The notes below the pieces were generated by a model. It saw nothing but the letters and a program-made list of their open reading frames with translations, searched no databases and was not told the origin of the DNA. A DNA stretch of 64,000 bases from Amblyornis subalaris (Eukaryota; Chordata; Aves; Passeriformes; Ptilonorhynchidae). The stretch lies in the NCBI GenBank assembly GCA_018881555.1, contig JACAXG010000504.1, forward strand, positions 1 through 64,000, given 5' to 3'. Positions 50,428 through 62,400 of the stretch are shown one piece after another; within the stretch, counting starts at the first letter, position 1; each line of letters begins with the position of its first letter. The translations under genes were made by a program, and so were the position numbers.

Positions 50428-51861
50428 TGTTGTCATCGTTTGACCCGGTGTGAGACAAATTTGGTTGGTTAAAAACAGGTAAAGGACAGTTCTAGGAGCC
50501 ACTTAGTGTTCCTGTGACGTCTCTGTGAAAGGAATGTTATAAAAACATCTAGGAAGTGATGCAGCACTTGCTCTCACTTCCTCTCTTGCTCTCTTGCTCC
50601 CTGCTGACCCACAAGAGACAGTGGCTCTCCCCTGACCTCCGGGCCAGCGGGGGCAGCCGGCCTCACCCCACACTGGTCCTGTGCCGTTCCGGACCTGAGA
50701 GGAGCTGGTCTGATGCCACCTGGACCAAGGCCAAACAGAGAAGCAGCTAAGCTAAGCCGAGCCAAGCTATGCAGAGAGAGAGAGAGATGAGATTTTGCTG
50801 GAGAGGAAAAGCACTCCCTTTCGAAGGTGTATTGGTAAGATCGAAGAATGACCTTGCTGTTCTAGATAAGAATTAATAGCAGCCAAGAAACTTACTAAAA
50901 TTTGGATGGCTGCCAGTGCACAGCATACGAGGGAGAAGGAGCCTTGGCCCTGGGAAAGCAAGCCTCATTACAGTGGGAGCACGTAACTGTTATAATTACT
51001 TTTGTAGGCATTTTCTGCAAATATTAACCTCTTCTCTAGCTAGAGAGAAACGAAAGCAGTCACGTGAAAGACTAAATATGGAGCCAGCAGCCAAACAGAA
51101 GAGAAGACAAGGAGTGGCAGGAAGTGCCAGAGGAGCCATCTTTACCAGCATCGAGATCCACCTTTTTCTGTAAGCTGTGCTGTGTCATCTGGAATAATGC
51201 CAAACTAAGTTTCTCTTTAAATCGCAATATGAGCCATGGGGAAGTGAGAAATTTGCAGCCTAAGATAAGAACATTTTTATGTTGTGTGCAGGTGAAATTT
51301 GCAGCCTTTGCAGCCTTTGGATATTATGAGTAAAGCAGGAGCCTGTTACCTGAGTGCCTTTAGACTGGAATGACTTACTCTCAAAAGGTTTAACCCCATT
51401 AGACTTTTCTTGTGACCCACAAACTGCAGAGTATATTGTGGGAGAGAGGATACACCACTGCAAGAACCTGGGCGGGCTGTGGTGTTTCTGGGAGGTTTGG
51501 AACCATGCTGAAGATACTTCTTAGGGAACTGTCTTCCATGGGATGGATCCCACTACACTACAGAAAGAACTCTCTTTATCCCATGAGGTGGCAATAAGAA
51601 CTCTTAATCATAACACCAGAATCTCATGTTTATGTCCTTTGCGTGATCAGTAAGAAAACTGGAATGTATGGGGGGAGAATGATATTTGTATATTATGCCT
51701 TAATATTTTCATTATTTTTTATTCTTTCTATTCTTAGTAGTGTTAGTGAAATAAATATTTAATCATTTCTCAAGTTTGCAGCCTGTTTTTGCTGTCTCCT
51801 CTCCTCTAAAGAACTAAGCATGGGGATGTGGAGTTTGCCTCCAGGTTAACCCTTGACAACT
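50428..51861 (+). mobile_element. Long solo LTR with terminal inverted TGTTGTCA/TTGACAAC ends
   Basis: It begins TGTTGTCATCGTTTGACCC and ends GGTTAACCCTTGACAAC, imperfect inverted ends typical of LTRs. A TATAAAAA box is at 50539-50546, a GC-rich segment follows, and a polyadenylation signal (AATAAA near 51751) precedes a T-rich U5-like end (GTTTGCAGCCTGTTTTTGC). No coding region is present. No clean target-site duplication was seen. Confidence 0.6.
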
Positions 51862-53616
51862 GTGTAACTCGAGCCCAGGTTTTCGGGGGTTTTTTTAGTA
51901 TTAAATTCCATAGAGTGTCTGCCAGTTATCCAAAGAACTATTTCCTTTGTCATTTACAAAAGTGGCAGCTTCACATGTCACCGGATGTTTTATTCTCATC
52001 CTGTATTTGAGGGAAGCCACAAAAGCAGAAGAGTGTATGTCTTGGAAACATTCCCCAAATCACCTTTCTTATGCCAAACAATCACAGAAATTTATTCCTT
52101 CTGCATAGAAAAGACATGTTGGGATTTCTCCAGCCACCACTATTGGGTCCAGGGAAGAGCAGCCTTCCATCCATTCCTCTAAGAAAAGGCAATTCAGGCA
52201 GAGCACAGAGCCACAGGATTGGGGAGGGTCTTGCAGGACAAACAGAGCTGACCATGTAAGCAAAGAAAATTCAGCTCCCAACAAGCTAAAATTAATTCCA
52301 GTGACAGCTGAAAACATTAAGCATCTTCCAGGATGATGGTGTCTAGCCACAGGCAAAAATGTGCTTTCTGGGGAATACAGTCACTCGAGTATCATCAGAA
52401 AAGAGATGTAAAAGGTTAGTGAAATCAAAGCACATGCATTTGAAACTTCAGTCCAGCCATCTCAGATAAATGTTTAAGCAGTCCTGCAAAAAGCCACCAG
52501 ATTGGGTGTAGGACAAAAAGTATCCTACCATAACACTGCTGGGAACTACATAAATAGAAATACTTGATTACTCTTGGAATTTTACATGATGCTTAACAAG
52601 CCCTGTTCTCTGAAATAAACCATTGTGGACAGCCTGCTTTTCTAAGCTGCTTTCCATCAACCCATCTCCTTTGTCTTCAGTTGTCTCTGATATGTTTGAA
52701 CAGACACCACATAAGGATGTATTTAATCATATTAAAGCCAAAGCCTTTTTTTAGATGCAAGAAAGCACTTCCAGTTAGTTCCCCACAGATCAACTACTTC
52801 AGGTTTGTATTTTATTGTTCAAATCTGCCAAGTTAAAAGCAGTTCTATCCAAGATTAATACCAGCAATACTTCCAGAAAAGGTTATCCTGAATCATATCA
52901 TTGGGTGTTTTTTGTATTTTTATATAACCCACATGAGACCCTGTTGCTAAGCAGAGAGCAAAATCAATACAGAAGGCAAGCCATACCAGCTCATCTTTGA
53001 ATTGCTGTAGACATTTCACTTTCTTGTAACTGCTTCTCTTTTAATAGTTTTCTTCCATAAAAATCTGACTCGACTTTGTGACTAGTATTTTGTATTTCAC
53101 CTTCTTCTGGAATATATCACGTAAGATGTTGTGCTATTTGGCTTAAAGGTACCATTTTGATGAAACTGCTAAGACAGCCTTCATTATTAAATGACCATCT
53201 CTGTCTAATGAGTGAAACAGGATAAATTTTATTTAGAGTTTCCTCCAGCCACTCTGCCAATATCTGTATGGCTCTTTCTCCTCCAGCCAAATCACGGCAA
53301 CTTTTGCTGAAATGCTGTATTGTACAAAATTCCTTTTTTTCAGTCACAAGAACCACTTAAAAAGCTTGCTCTGCATGAAAAGTAAACAAGAACTTTATTT
53401 AATTTTTTTAGTAGAACGCAATCAGTAAACAATCCATGTCCTGTGTCGTAGCTGCCAGAGGCCATGCAGCTCACGGGAAGGGTCATGCAGGTGAGTGGAG
53501 CTCTTCCTCCGTAACTCAGCCTTTCTCCTTCACGTGGATCTGGCAGAAGTGTCCTGTTGAGGCCAGCACATCAGATGTGTGTTATGGTCACAGTAATTTT
53601 AGCCATATTGCCTTTA
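51862..53616. other. No gene seen
   Basis: AT-rich DNA between the LTR cluster and a CR1 tail. Only short frames without motifs. Confidence 0.55.
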
Positions 53617-53890
53617 GAGTCATAGAATAATTTATATTGGAAAAGCCCTCTAAGATCATCAAGTTCAACCTCAACCCAGCACTGCCAAGCCCAGCACTGA
53701 TCATGTCCCTTAGTCCCACATCTACATGTCTTTAAATCACTCCAGGAATGGTGACCTCACCACTGCCCTGGGGAGCCTGTTCCAACAGTTGACAACCCCT
53801 TTGGTGAAGAAATTTTTCCCAATATCCAAACTAAACCGTCCCTGATGGCACAATCTGAGGCTATTTCCTCTTGTCCTATTACTTCCAGAT
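53617..53890 (-). mobile_element. CR1 3'-end fragment
   Basis: It begins AGTCATAGAATAATTTATA and runs through CCAGCACTGCCAAGCCCAGC, GGGGAGCCTGTTCCAACAGT and GAGGCTATTTCCTCTTGTCC, the usual order of a minus-strand CR1 3' end of about 270 bp. Divergence suggests moderate age. Confidence 0.9.
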
Positions 53891-54550
53891 GTTTATCCTC
53901 CATGGGGTCTGGACTAAGATTACCATTTTGATGTACTTTGTAGTATTTGGTTATGATATGGCAGCATTGGTGGTTGTGAAACTCACCTTGTGTATGTATT
54001 CAGTATACTGCAGTCACTTTCATACTTCATGAGTCATCTATTGGAAACTCTGGGAGGCATTTTCCTACATCTTTTCTTCTTTCCTTTTAATCCACAACAG
54101 TATGTTACAAGCTTCAGGGCTTGTTTGATGTTAAACAACTAGTTGAGGACATCTCCCTGAGGTCTGTCCTGAGGGTGGTTATCACATCACAGGGGTAACC
54201 AGTCCTTGATCCTTGCCTGAGGAAGCAGGCATTGACAAAGTCATTGGAAAAACGGCGTGGGCCCTCAGACTTCGGAGGCCAATCCTGCCGAGTGTGAGGG
54301 AAAGTATCCTGAGCTCTGGTTGTGCTGAGCTCCTGTTGAACTGTGTCGTCAGTCTCTGGGATGTGCAGATTGTCCGTTCCAGTGTCCGGAATCGTTCCGC
54401 AGACCTCATTTTCTGTCACTCCATCAGGGTAAGAGGAAAGGGGGTCTGCGGCTCCGACCCGGAAGTTGTCCTGCTGGGTGGGCCTTGCTGCCGGTCTGCA
54501 CCGCGGCAGCTGCCCGGCCCCGTGGTGCTGCCGGCGAGGCTGGCTGCTGC
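53891..54550. other. Unassigned stretch below the ITPRIPL1-like gene
   Basis: The C-terminal part of the ITPRIPL1 family should follow here but does not. From about 54480 down the sequence changes character, with overlapping open frames on both strands (54114-54419 minus, 54213-54569 plus) and no recognised motif. It may be an inserted element or rearranged DNA that removed the gene's 3' end. Confidence 0.45.
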
Positions 54551-55819
54551 CTACTCGAGGCTCAGGTAGGCACCTGAGCTGCCTCGCTGCACTGCCAAAG
54601 CCATCTCAATGCTGCCCTGCGGCCCGGAGGTGCCCATCAGCCGGAACCTGCAGGACTTGCTGGACGGCAGCGCCGTGAGCTGGCAGTGCAGCGACTCAGG
54701 CAAAAACAGCCAGGCCGTGGCCACCAACATTTGGACCCAGGCGACAACTTTCTCCATATCCAAATATGAGTCTGTGCAGAGGGTGTCCAGGAGATTCAAG
54801 CTGTGGTCCTCGCCACCGGGGTGGAGAAAGCAAGACACTTTCCCCAGCAGCTGCTCCCTGGAGCACAGGCACTCCAGCCCCACACGGATGCGCCCGGCTG
54901 GCGGCAAGTTCTGGGTGTCCGGGCTGAAGGAGTGTCCAGGGGGTGGCCGTAGGATGACCAGCAGGTGGTAGGCAGTGCTGTTCTCCCAGGTGCTCCAGGT
55001 TTCAGAGGTGCCGTCTGTCTCCGTGGCTGGGTGCAACTCCGGCATGAAGCTCCTCTTGGAAAGCACTCGGCAGACACCGAGGAGTTCATCCAACAGCTCC
55101 TTCAGTGTCTTCCTCGTGCTAGCCGGGTCCTGCTTTAGAATCACAGAATCACATAACAGTTCGGGTTGGGAGTGACCTTTAAAGGCCATCTACTCTGACC
55201 CTGCCACAAAGAGCAGGGACATTCTCAGCTGGATCAGGTTGCTGACAGCCCCATCCAGCCTTACCCTGGCTGTACCCATTGGTGATGGGGTGGGCACAGC
55301 CAAAGAGCTGCCACCACTGTCTGCACCCTTGACCTTCTCCTCCTGCTCACTGACCTTATCCTTGCTGTCGGCCTTCCCCTTGCTGCGAATCTTGTCACTG
55401 CCAGTTTTCTCACCGCTGCCAGCCTTCTCCTTGTTGCTGGATTCCTCACGCTTCCTGCAGCTGGTAGAGCCACGCTTCCATCTCCTGGCCAGCCAGCAGC
55501 CCACAGCAAATCCCTCCTGCTTCCTGCAGCTGGCAGAGCCACACCTCCTGGCCAGCCAGCAGCAAGCAGCAAGCAGGACCAGAACCAGGGCTGCTGCAGC
55601 AATCCAAAACAGCCACTGCTGCTGCAGTGCAGAAAGGAACGGGAATTCCATCATGCCACTGCTTCCCTCAATCTCCTCCAGGAGCCGAGTCATTTCCTGA
55701 TGCAGATATTCCTCGCGGTCCTGCATCCGTTTGACCATCTCCTTATCAATTTGTACGTCCACCTTCATCCCAGGGTGGGTGGCCAACATGGCCAGGATGA
55801 GAACAAGTTTTGGAGACAT
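54551..55819 (-). pseudogene. ITPRIPL1: ITPRIPL1-like gene, split by CR1 and 3'-truncated
   Basis: The first part (55819-55190, 209 aa) has an N-terminal signal-like segment, a charged coiled-coil stretch (REEYLHQEMTRLLEEIE), a transmembrane helix at about residues 69-92 (FWIAAAALVLVLLAACCWLA) and a basic/acidic cytoplasmic stretch, the layout of ITPRIP-like proteins. The second part (55189-54551), in the same frame, matches the start of the Mab-21-like region: RPPPGHSF, CLCSREQLLGK, CFLHPG, TLCTDSYLDMEKV and LPSSKSC. Between them a CR1 insertion gives one TAG. A further TAG at 54551 ends the frame before the conserved C-terminal half of the family, which I do not find downstream. The intact family encodes roughly 550 residues. 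It may be a pseudogene, or may make a truncated membrane protein; transcript data are needed to tell. Confidence 0.85.
55137..55260 (-). mobile_element. Short CR1 3' end inserted in an ITPRIPL1-like gene
   Basis: On the minus strand the sequence runs GGCTGGATGGGGCTGTCAGC, then CCCTGCTCTTTGTGGCAGGG and GGCCTTTAAAGGTCACTCCC, and ends in GTGATTCTGTGATTCT, which is a CR1 3' terminus in sense with the host gene. It supplies the in-frame TAG at 55192-55190 that ends the upstream reading frame. Confidence 0.88.
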
Positions 55820-55822
55820 GGC

Positions 55823-56061
55823 CTGGTGGGAGAAAGGAGGTTCAGCAGGTCTGGATCAGAGGGAGCAGGGGGCGGGGGCACCTGGAATGTCCCCAGAGCC
55901 TCTCTGCACCCACCACACTGAGAGCCCCAAGCCCCTCTTCCCCCAGCCCTGGAGACAGTGCCCTGCCCTGAGGTTCCCAGCTCCCACTCCGGGTTAAATT
56001 CCCCCGGGCATATTTCCTGGCCCCCATCCAGCCCAGCATTCCCCCTGCGTGCACACTCACT
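55823..56061 (-). promoter_or_regulatory. Possible 5' UTR intron of the ITPRIPL1-like gene
   Basis: Just before the ATG the minus strand has a pyrimidine tract and CAG (55825-55823), a good splice acceptor. About 238 bp further up, GAGCA is followed by GTGAGTGTG (donor at 56060-56059). This fits a short non-coding first exon. A CRE-like TGATGTCA lies near 56128-56135. Inference from splice motifs only. Confidence 0.4.
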
Positions 56062-56263
56062 GCTCGCCAGAATCCAACTGCCTGGTGTTGTCCCTGGCCA
56101 CAGCTTCCACCGTGACCTGTCCTCTGTGATGTCACAGCCACCATGTCACTCCGTTGCCAAGCTGGCGATGCCCCTGATCACAGCTTCCGTTGAGACCCAT
56201 CCTCTGTGAAGACAGCCCCCAGAGCCACATCTCCCAGCCCAGAAGCCCCAGCCTTTCATAATA

Positions 56264-56325
56264 TTCAATATAAACTTTCCCTGATGAAACTTGAGGCTGT
56301 TTCCTCATTACTGGCAATGCTGTGT
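56264..56325 (-). mobile_element. Small CR1 remnant
   Basis: CCTGATGAAACTTGAGGCTG and TTTCCTC follow the CR1 minus-strand order. Only about 60 bases are recognisable. Confidence 0.5.
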
Positions 56326-59108
56326 TTCTTGCAAGTGACTACACTTCTGGAATTGGAATTTTTTATTTTTTTTTTAGGTTTTTCCCTCTCACCCAAGGCA
56401 GAGCACTCACTGCACGGGAACCTGTGTCCCTGGTTCCCAAAGGGGGCTTGGAGGTACTCTCACTGCATTGTTGAGAAACTGCACCACTGACTTCCCTCTG
56501 ACAATTCAGCTGCTGCCTGGGCACTATTCCATAACAGGAACCCAGAGGGCACATTCCCCCAGTGCTCAGAAACCCTGTTGAGAAGGTGTGCACCACCTGC
56601 TCATGGCCATGGACTGGGACATCCTGACGGCACTGTCAGTGCCACATGGATGTGCCTGGCTCATTTCTACCCGCTGCTCTCTGCACTGCACTCTGAGCTG
56701 TGGACATGTCTTGAGTGAGCTGCCAAAATTCACACCAGCACAGCCAGCTGCACAGTCCAGCATGGGCAGCAGCGTGACCAGAACGGTCAGCGACATCCCA
56801 GCGCCTGGGCTGGTGTCTGCGTGGCCACAGGGTTCATTCTCAGACACACCAAGGAGGAGACTGGATGCAGAAACGTTGCTGACTGTCTGGTGTGTGCGTC
56901 CAAACTCTGAGCTATGAGGACACTTGTGCTATCATATTGTACACGCACTTCAACGCGGTGTGAAGCTCTGGACAAACCCGATCAAGCAAACAGCCTCGGT
57001 CCACCCTCTCCCTTAGGACAGTAGGATTGACAGCCATTCTGCTAAATCTCTGTTGCAAAAATCAACCGCTTTACTTCTTTAAGCTGGAAATTCCTCTTAG
57101 CACTTGCTAAAAAAAAAGGAAAAAAACAAACCAAAAATATTCCATCCTGAATACCCAGAACAGAAATAAATGTCTCGTGATTGAGCAGATATAGCACAGC
57201 TTTCGCTGGATTAAAAGGATGATTAATTCATACACTTTATACTTATACGAGTTATTTTGGAAAGTGCGTGAGCAATATATGCCTGGAAATTCCCAATTAG
57301 ATTCAAGAGCATGTTGGAATGAGCAAGCCCACGCCCACTGGAGCAGATGTTTGTTTGCACTATCACAGTGTCATGTATCACCTACCCAACTGATTTCGGA
57401 GATGAGAGGGGTGGTTAAATGGCGTGGCAGAATTCACTCGTGGCATTCATTTTATCATTTCACTTCTCAGAATAATCAGTTCCTGAAGAAAATTTCAGAA
57501 CAAAATGCCAGTGAGAAAGAGAAGAAAATTCTAACCCTATTTCCTGGGTGGAGGTTTCTCTGCTGGTATTTTTCTCAGAGATAAAAAAAAAAAAAAGTGG
57601 GGGAGGAGTGTAGGTGAAAATGGAGAAAAAAAGCTGTTGAACATGGTGTCAGCCACCTGATAGTTTTCTAAAGAGCTCTGTGGGATTCTCTGTGCTGGTG
57701 CTTTAGCAGGTTGGAGATGGTCTCTGATGCAATTCCCTGGCCTCTCTGGCATCCTGGGATCCAGCTTCCCTCTGGATTTTGGAGCACTTGTGTCTACTTC
57801 TCTGTCCATGCACTGCTTCTCTTGCCTTGCCTTCCCTCCCTAGACTGATGAAATGTAAGAGGCGTTAGGTCAGAACCTTGGTGTTTTTCCAGGTTGCTTC
57901 CTTGAACAAAAATGCATTCAGATTCCCAGAGCAATGAATGTTTCCATTTATCTCATTTATCTGTGCCATGCTCATCAGGTGCTTGTGTGCCCACACCAGG
58001 GAGCAGAGGTTGGTACCATGGCCTGCTGGTGTCCGTCTGTCTGGGTGCCTCATTGGCTGCAGATCCAGGGCAGGTGATGGTCCTTGGAAAAGTAGGGCTG
58101 GGAGAGGTTGTCAGTCCTCATTTCCACCTCTCCTTTTGGCTTGTGCAAACAAGGGAAGAGGATTAAGCGCAAACCAACACACAGCTGCAAAGCAGAAGTC
58201 TCACACTGGTGTGCAAGGTTACAAAAATCACAAATCTATTCACACATGAGGTTCCACCACTACTTCTAAGGCCAGTTTGCCAGTTCTTAGTCTGGAAAGA
58301 AAGCCAAAAATCGTAGATCTGTTTCAGCTGAAAAAAACAATCACACGTGTTCTGTTTTTACAGATGCTAAGAATGTCATAAGAAGAAATCCCAATGTTTT
58401 TTAAATACATACTCTTGACAGTGTCCCATAATTTTTTGGGGGAGGATGACAAGTTAACAGATACAGCACTAAGAGAGCAGGATTCATCAACTTACTTTTT
58501 ACAAGGAACAGAATTGTTATTTTGCTTTTATGCAGAGGGAAACTGGAGGAAAAAGGAGATGCCGTGACTTTGCAGGGACCACGCAGCCAGGCAGATGAAA
58601 TCTCAACGTCCCAGGGGACAATCCAGTGCTTTACTGAGACACTGAGTTACCTTTAAAACTCCAGAGTAGGTTTCATTCCTCATATCCATTGGAAGTCAGT
58701 TTTCAAGCACTGAAATAGGTTACTTAGCACGTTCTTAATTTTTCCACTGGAGAAAATTTTCTCTTCCCCCTGAAGGGAGCAGAAGGTGGCTGTTTACTGA
58801 CAAGCAACAATCACCCCTGTTCAGAGCTTTGAAATCCCATCCTCCACAGTGCACTTTGCTGATATCAGACAAAAGTCAACAAGTGTCCACCAAACATCAG
58901 CAATATATTCAACTTTGGGGAAAAAAACCCAATGAAACAAAAAACATTTGTATCCACAGAAACCTAATTTCTAGGATTTTCTTCAAAATCCTCTGTAAGC
59001 TTTACTGAGTGTGGAGATGAAATAATGCAGATATGTCAAGTCCCATCTCTGATCGTGCTGGCATCATTTTGGGTAAAAAGTGACCTTAGATTTGAATTGC
59101 CCCTCTAA
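56326..59108. other. No gene seen
   Basis: Mixed DNA upstream of the ITPRIPL1-like gene. Minus and plus frames near 56566-56917 overlap and show no known domain. No repeat family was identified except simple runs. Confidence 0.5.
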
Positions 59109-59402
59109 AATCATAGAATCATAGAATCAAAGAAGCATTAAAGCATTGAGTCATAGAATCATAGAATCATAGAATCATAGAAGCATAAAACCATGGAATC
59201 ATAGAATGGTTTGGGTTGGAAGGGACCTTATAAACCATCCAGTTCCACTCTGCCTTCCACTGGCACGGACATCTTCCACTACACCAGGTTGATCAAAGCC
59301 CCATCCAACCTGGCCTTCAGCATTTCTAGAGACTGGGTACCCCCAGTTTCTCTGAAGACCCATGCCAGCACCTCACCACTCACAGTGAAGAATTTCTTCA
59401 AA
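59109..59402 (-). mobile_element. CR1 3' end with expanded terminal repeat
   Basis: It opens with an unusually long ATAGAATC-type repeat (59109-59205, about ten degenerate units), followed by GGTTTGGGTTGGAAGGGACC and further CR1 sequence through CCATCCAACCTGGCCTTCAG and CACTCACAGTGAAGAATTTC. This is a minus-strand copy in which the terminal microsatellite has expanded after insertion. Confidence 0.92.
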
Positions 59403-62400
59403 TGTGTGTTTCTTTTAAACCCAGTTTTCATCGAAAACCAGGAAAATCCACTGCTGAGTCACTTTGACAGCAATCCTGCCTGGTTTTATCTTGAGTGGCC
59501 CCAGGGGCTCCCCACGTGTGTGAGTCTGTGCCCTGAGCAGAGCACAGAAACCCTGGGAATGTAGCAGCAAGGTTGTCAGCAGGTTTTTGGGATCGTGTGC
59601 CCCCTCACCCGCTGGCAGTACCCCCACATGGCCCCCAGGGTCTGCTGCTGGATGCAGCAAAAGGCCAGGGCAGCGTCGGGACAAAGGTTCTGCTCAAGGC
59701 AGTCAGGTCATTGTGAATCCATTTTTATTTGCTGTACTCCTGGAACACAAAGTGCTTGATCCTGGCTTTTTTTTTTTCTTTAAAGACTCATTGTGCTCTG
59801 TCAGGGCAATGCTGGTTCTGCCTCTTTTTCTCTTCCCTTTGATCTGAAACAGATGAGGATCAAGACTGCTCTCTGGCTCCTCGTCTGTTGTGTTAATAAG
59901 GGAGCGGGAGAACAAGGCACAAGTAGGAAGGATAAAAAAAAAGAAAAATTGCATGAGAAAAAGCAGAAGCCCTAAAGGCAAGTTTTTCATGTCAAAACAC
60001 TTGTTGGCTGCTTGTTTTGAGTGTTTCAATTTAAACAATATAGGAAAGGCAGTGGCCTGAATCCTCCCAGTTGGTGCCTTGGGGAGACCAAGGGAAGTGC
60101 CACAGCTGCTCTTCCACTAAGCCACTAAGCAGATTGCAAGATGCTCTTGTTTCAATTTATTTTTAGATATGGAAACCTCTGCTTCTCTCTGATACTCAGC
60201 ATTGCTGCTCTGGGAAGGTTGTCAGAAGAAATTCAGCTTCTGTGCTCTCTTTTGCTTTGACCTTATAATCTACAGCTCTGAGCTCTGCTCAACATTTCCA
60301 GCAGAACTTTTTTCTCCAGATTGTCTTGATTTTTTTTTAAGCGCTGACGCCACTTGTAAAATTTCAGAAAAATAAGATAATTAGTGCTGCTTGTAAGTAA
60401 CTTTTAGGGAAATGTCAGCTGCTCTGCATTCAGCATATGCTCAAGCAGTGTTCTTCAAATGCTTGAAATTTCATCTCCAGCTTCCTGTGGATGAACAGGT
60501 CACATCTGAACTGTGTCGTAACTGAAGTGGCACCAGAAAATTATAGATATCAGAAACCTGCAGACTGTGTTAAATGTGGAAAACTAAAATTACTGCTGAA
60601 GGAAATAAAGAAAGTGAAGTGAGGTTTTTGGTAAGAGCTTTGTGGTAGTGGAGGATATCTTCTGTCACTGATTTTGGGAGGTGTTTTTACCAGGAGTTTT
60701 GGTGTTAGCTCTGATCTCAGTTGTCATCTGCCACTACTAAACAGCTTGCAGTTGTCCTGCTATCTGTGTTTCTAGGGGTAAACAGCACCTCTGAGCCATT
60801 TTTGTTTCCAAGCTGGTTGATGGCTTTTTGAGAGGAAAGGAGTAGGTGAAGGACTCAGCCAGTGGTGGCCACCATCCACAGGACATGAGGTCACTGTGAA
60901 CTGCTCCACTGCCCCATGGGGACCACTGGTCTGGGAGAGCAGCTGCTTGGCAGACCATCCGCTTCCACTGCTGGATTCATAAATATCGCCTCGTTCTTCT
61001 CAAACGTTGCAGTAGCCCCGTGCTCCTCCATGCATGTTTGAGAATTATAGAAGCAGTTAAAAATAATGTTCACAACGTGAGAGTAAGAGAAAAATAACCA
61101 AGCTAAGTAAGCTGTCAGATTAATAAGTATTAATTTATTTTTTCAATGAGCCCTGACGCCTTTGAAATCAGTTGCAAGCTTGAAGGAAGAGATTTCTTTC
61201 TGTGTACTGAGTTTTCTGCCTAATTGCTGCAGCTAACCCATTCCAGGCAGGCTACCTTTCCCCTGCTTCCTCCCCTCGAGAGAAGCAACAGCCTGTTCTG
61301 ATGAAGAAGCATTTCTCTTGATCTCTGTAGTGCCTCTCATCCTAATTGCAGCTATCTAATTTAAAACGTCTCCTTGTCTTACCAATTAGAAATCAGCCCC
61401 GGGGTTTGATTCCTGTCCTCTCAGCTCCCCAGCAGGGAGCTGGAGGCTTGCAATCAGGCTTGAGCCTTGTTCCCTGTCTCCTGAGCTGACAGGCTGGTTC
61501 AGAGGGACTGATGAAGGCGGGAGATATTATTTGTGTAAGGTCGCTATCAGCAAACCCAAGACACAACCCGCAGATACCCACCTGCCAGCACTACAGCTGA
61601 CAGGCTGTGCCATAATAGCTGCTCACTGTTGCAGTGCTCTCTAATTTAAAAAAAAGGAAAAAGGAAAAAAAAAAAAGGAAAAAAAAGGAAAAAAAAAAAG
61701 AAAAAAAAAGAAAAAGAGAAAGAAGGGAAGCTTTCTGCATACTAAACACCCTCCATTTCTCACCATGGTTGCACAGACATGTTTCTAGTGGTTCCCCAGG
61801 GATGGGGAGCAGAAATGTTGCCAGATGTGGCCATGGGAGCAGAACCTTTCTGAAGTCACTGATAATGGCTAACAGTATTGGGCATGGGTGATAGACATTG
61901 GGCACTGCCATCCAGAGGCTGAAAAATGCTCCCAGCTCCAAGGGCTGGGAAGACAGGGCATGGTTCTTTGACCCTTCTTCAACAGATTACACATCTATTT
62001 CAGTCCAGACCTGCCTTTTTTCCTCCTCCCATATTTCCCCTTGGAGTCTGACTCAACAGGCCAGTTCTCTCATGGCAAGTCTGGATAATTTCTTTTTCTT
62101 AAAAAAAAAAAAACACAAAACCCAGAGCTATTTATTTGAAACATATACGCAAGTGCAAGATTTACATATAACCCCCACTGACTGCCAAGAAAGAGAAAAA
62201 AAACCCCAACATTTAAACTCAGCCCTTTTCATTGATGGGAGAACAGTGCTTAGTATTCAGGGCACCGCATCTGAATACATTGAGTAAATTATATGTGCCA
62301 AACTATTCACGCATCGCCTGACTACAAGATTTACTCACACAACCAGCCACAGAAACGACATAATAAGAAACCTTCAGCGTATTTCCAGAATACAGATATC

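Noticed and set aside
61634..61891. Lys/Arg/Glu-rich frame
   Set aside because: It is a translation of the polypurine simple repeat.
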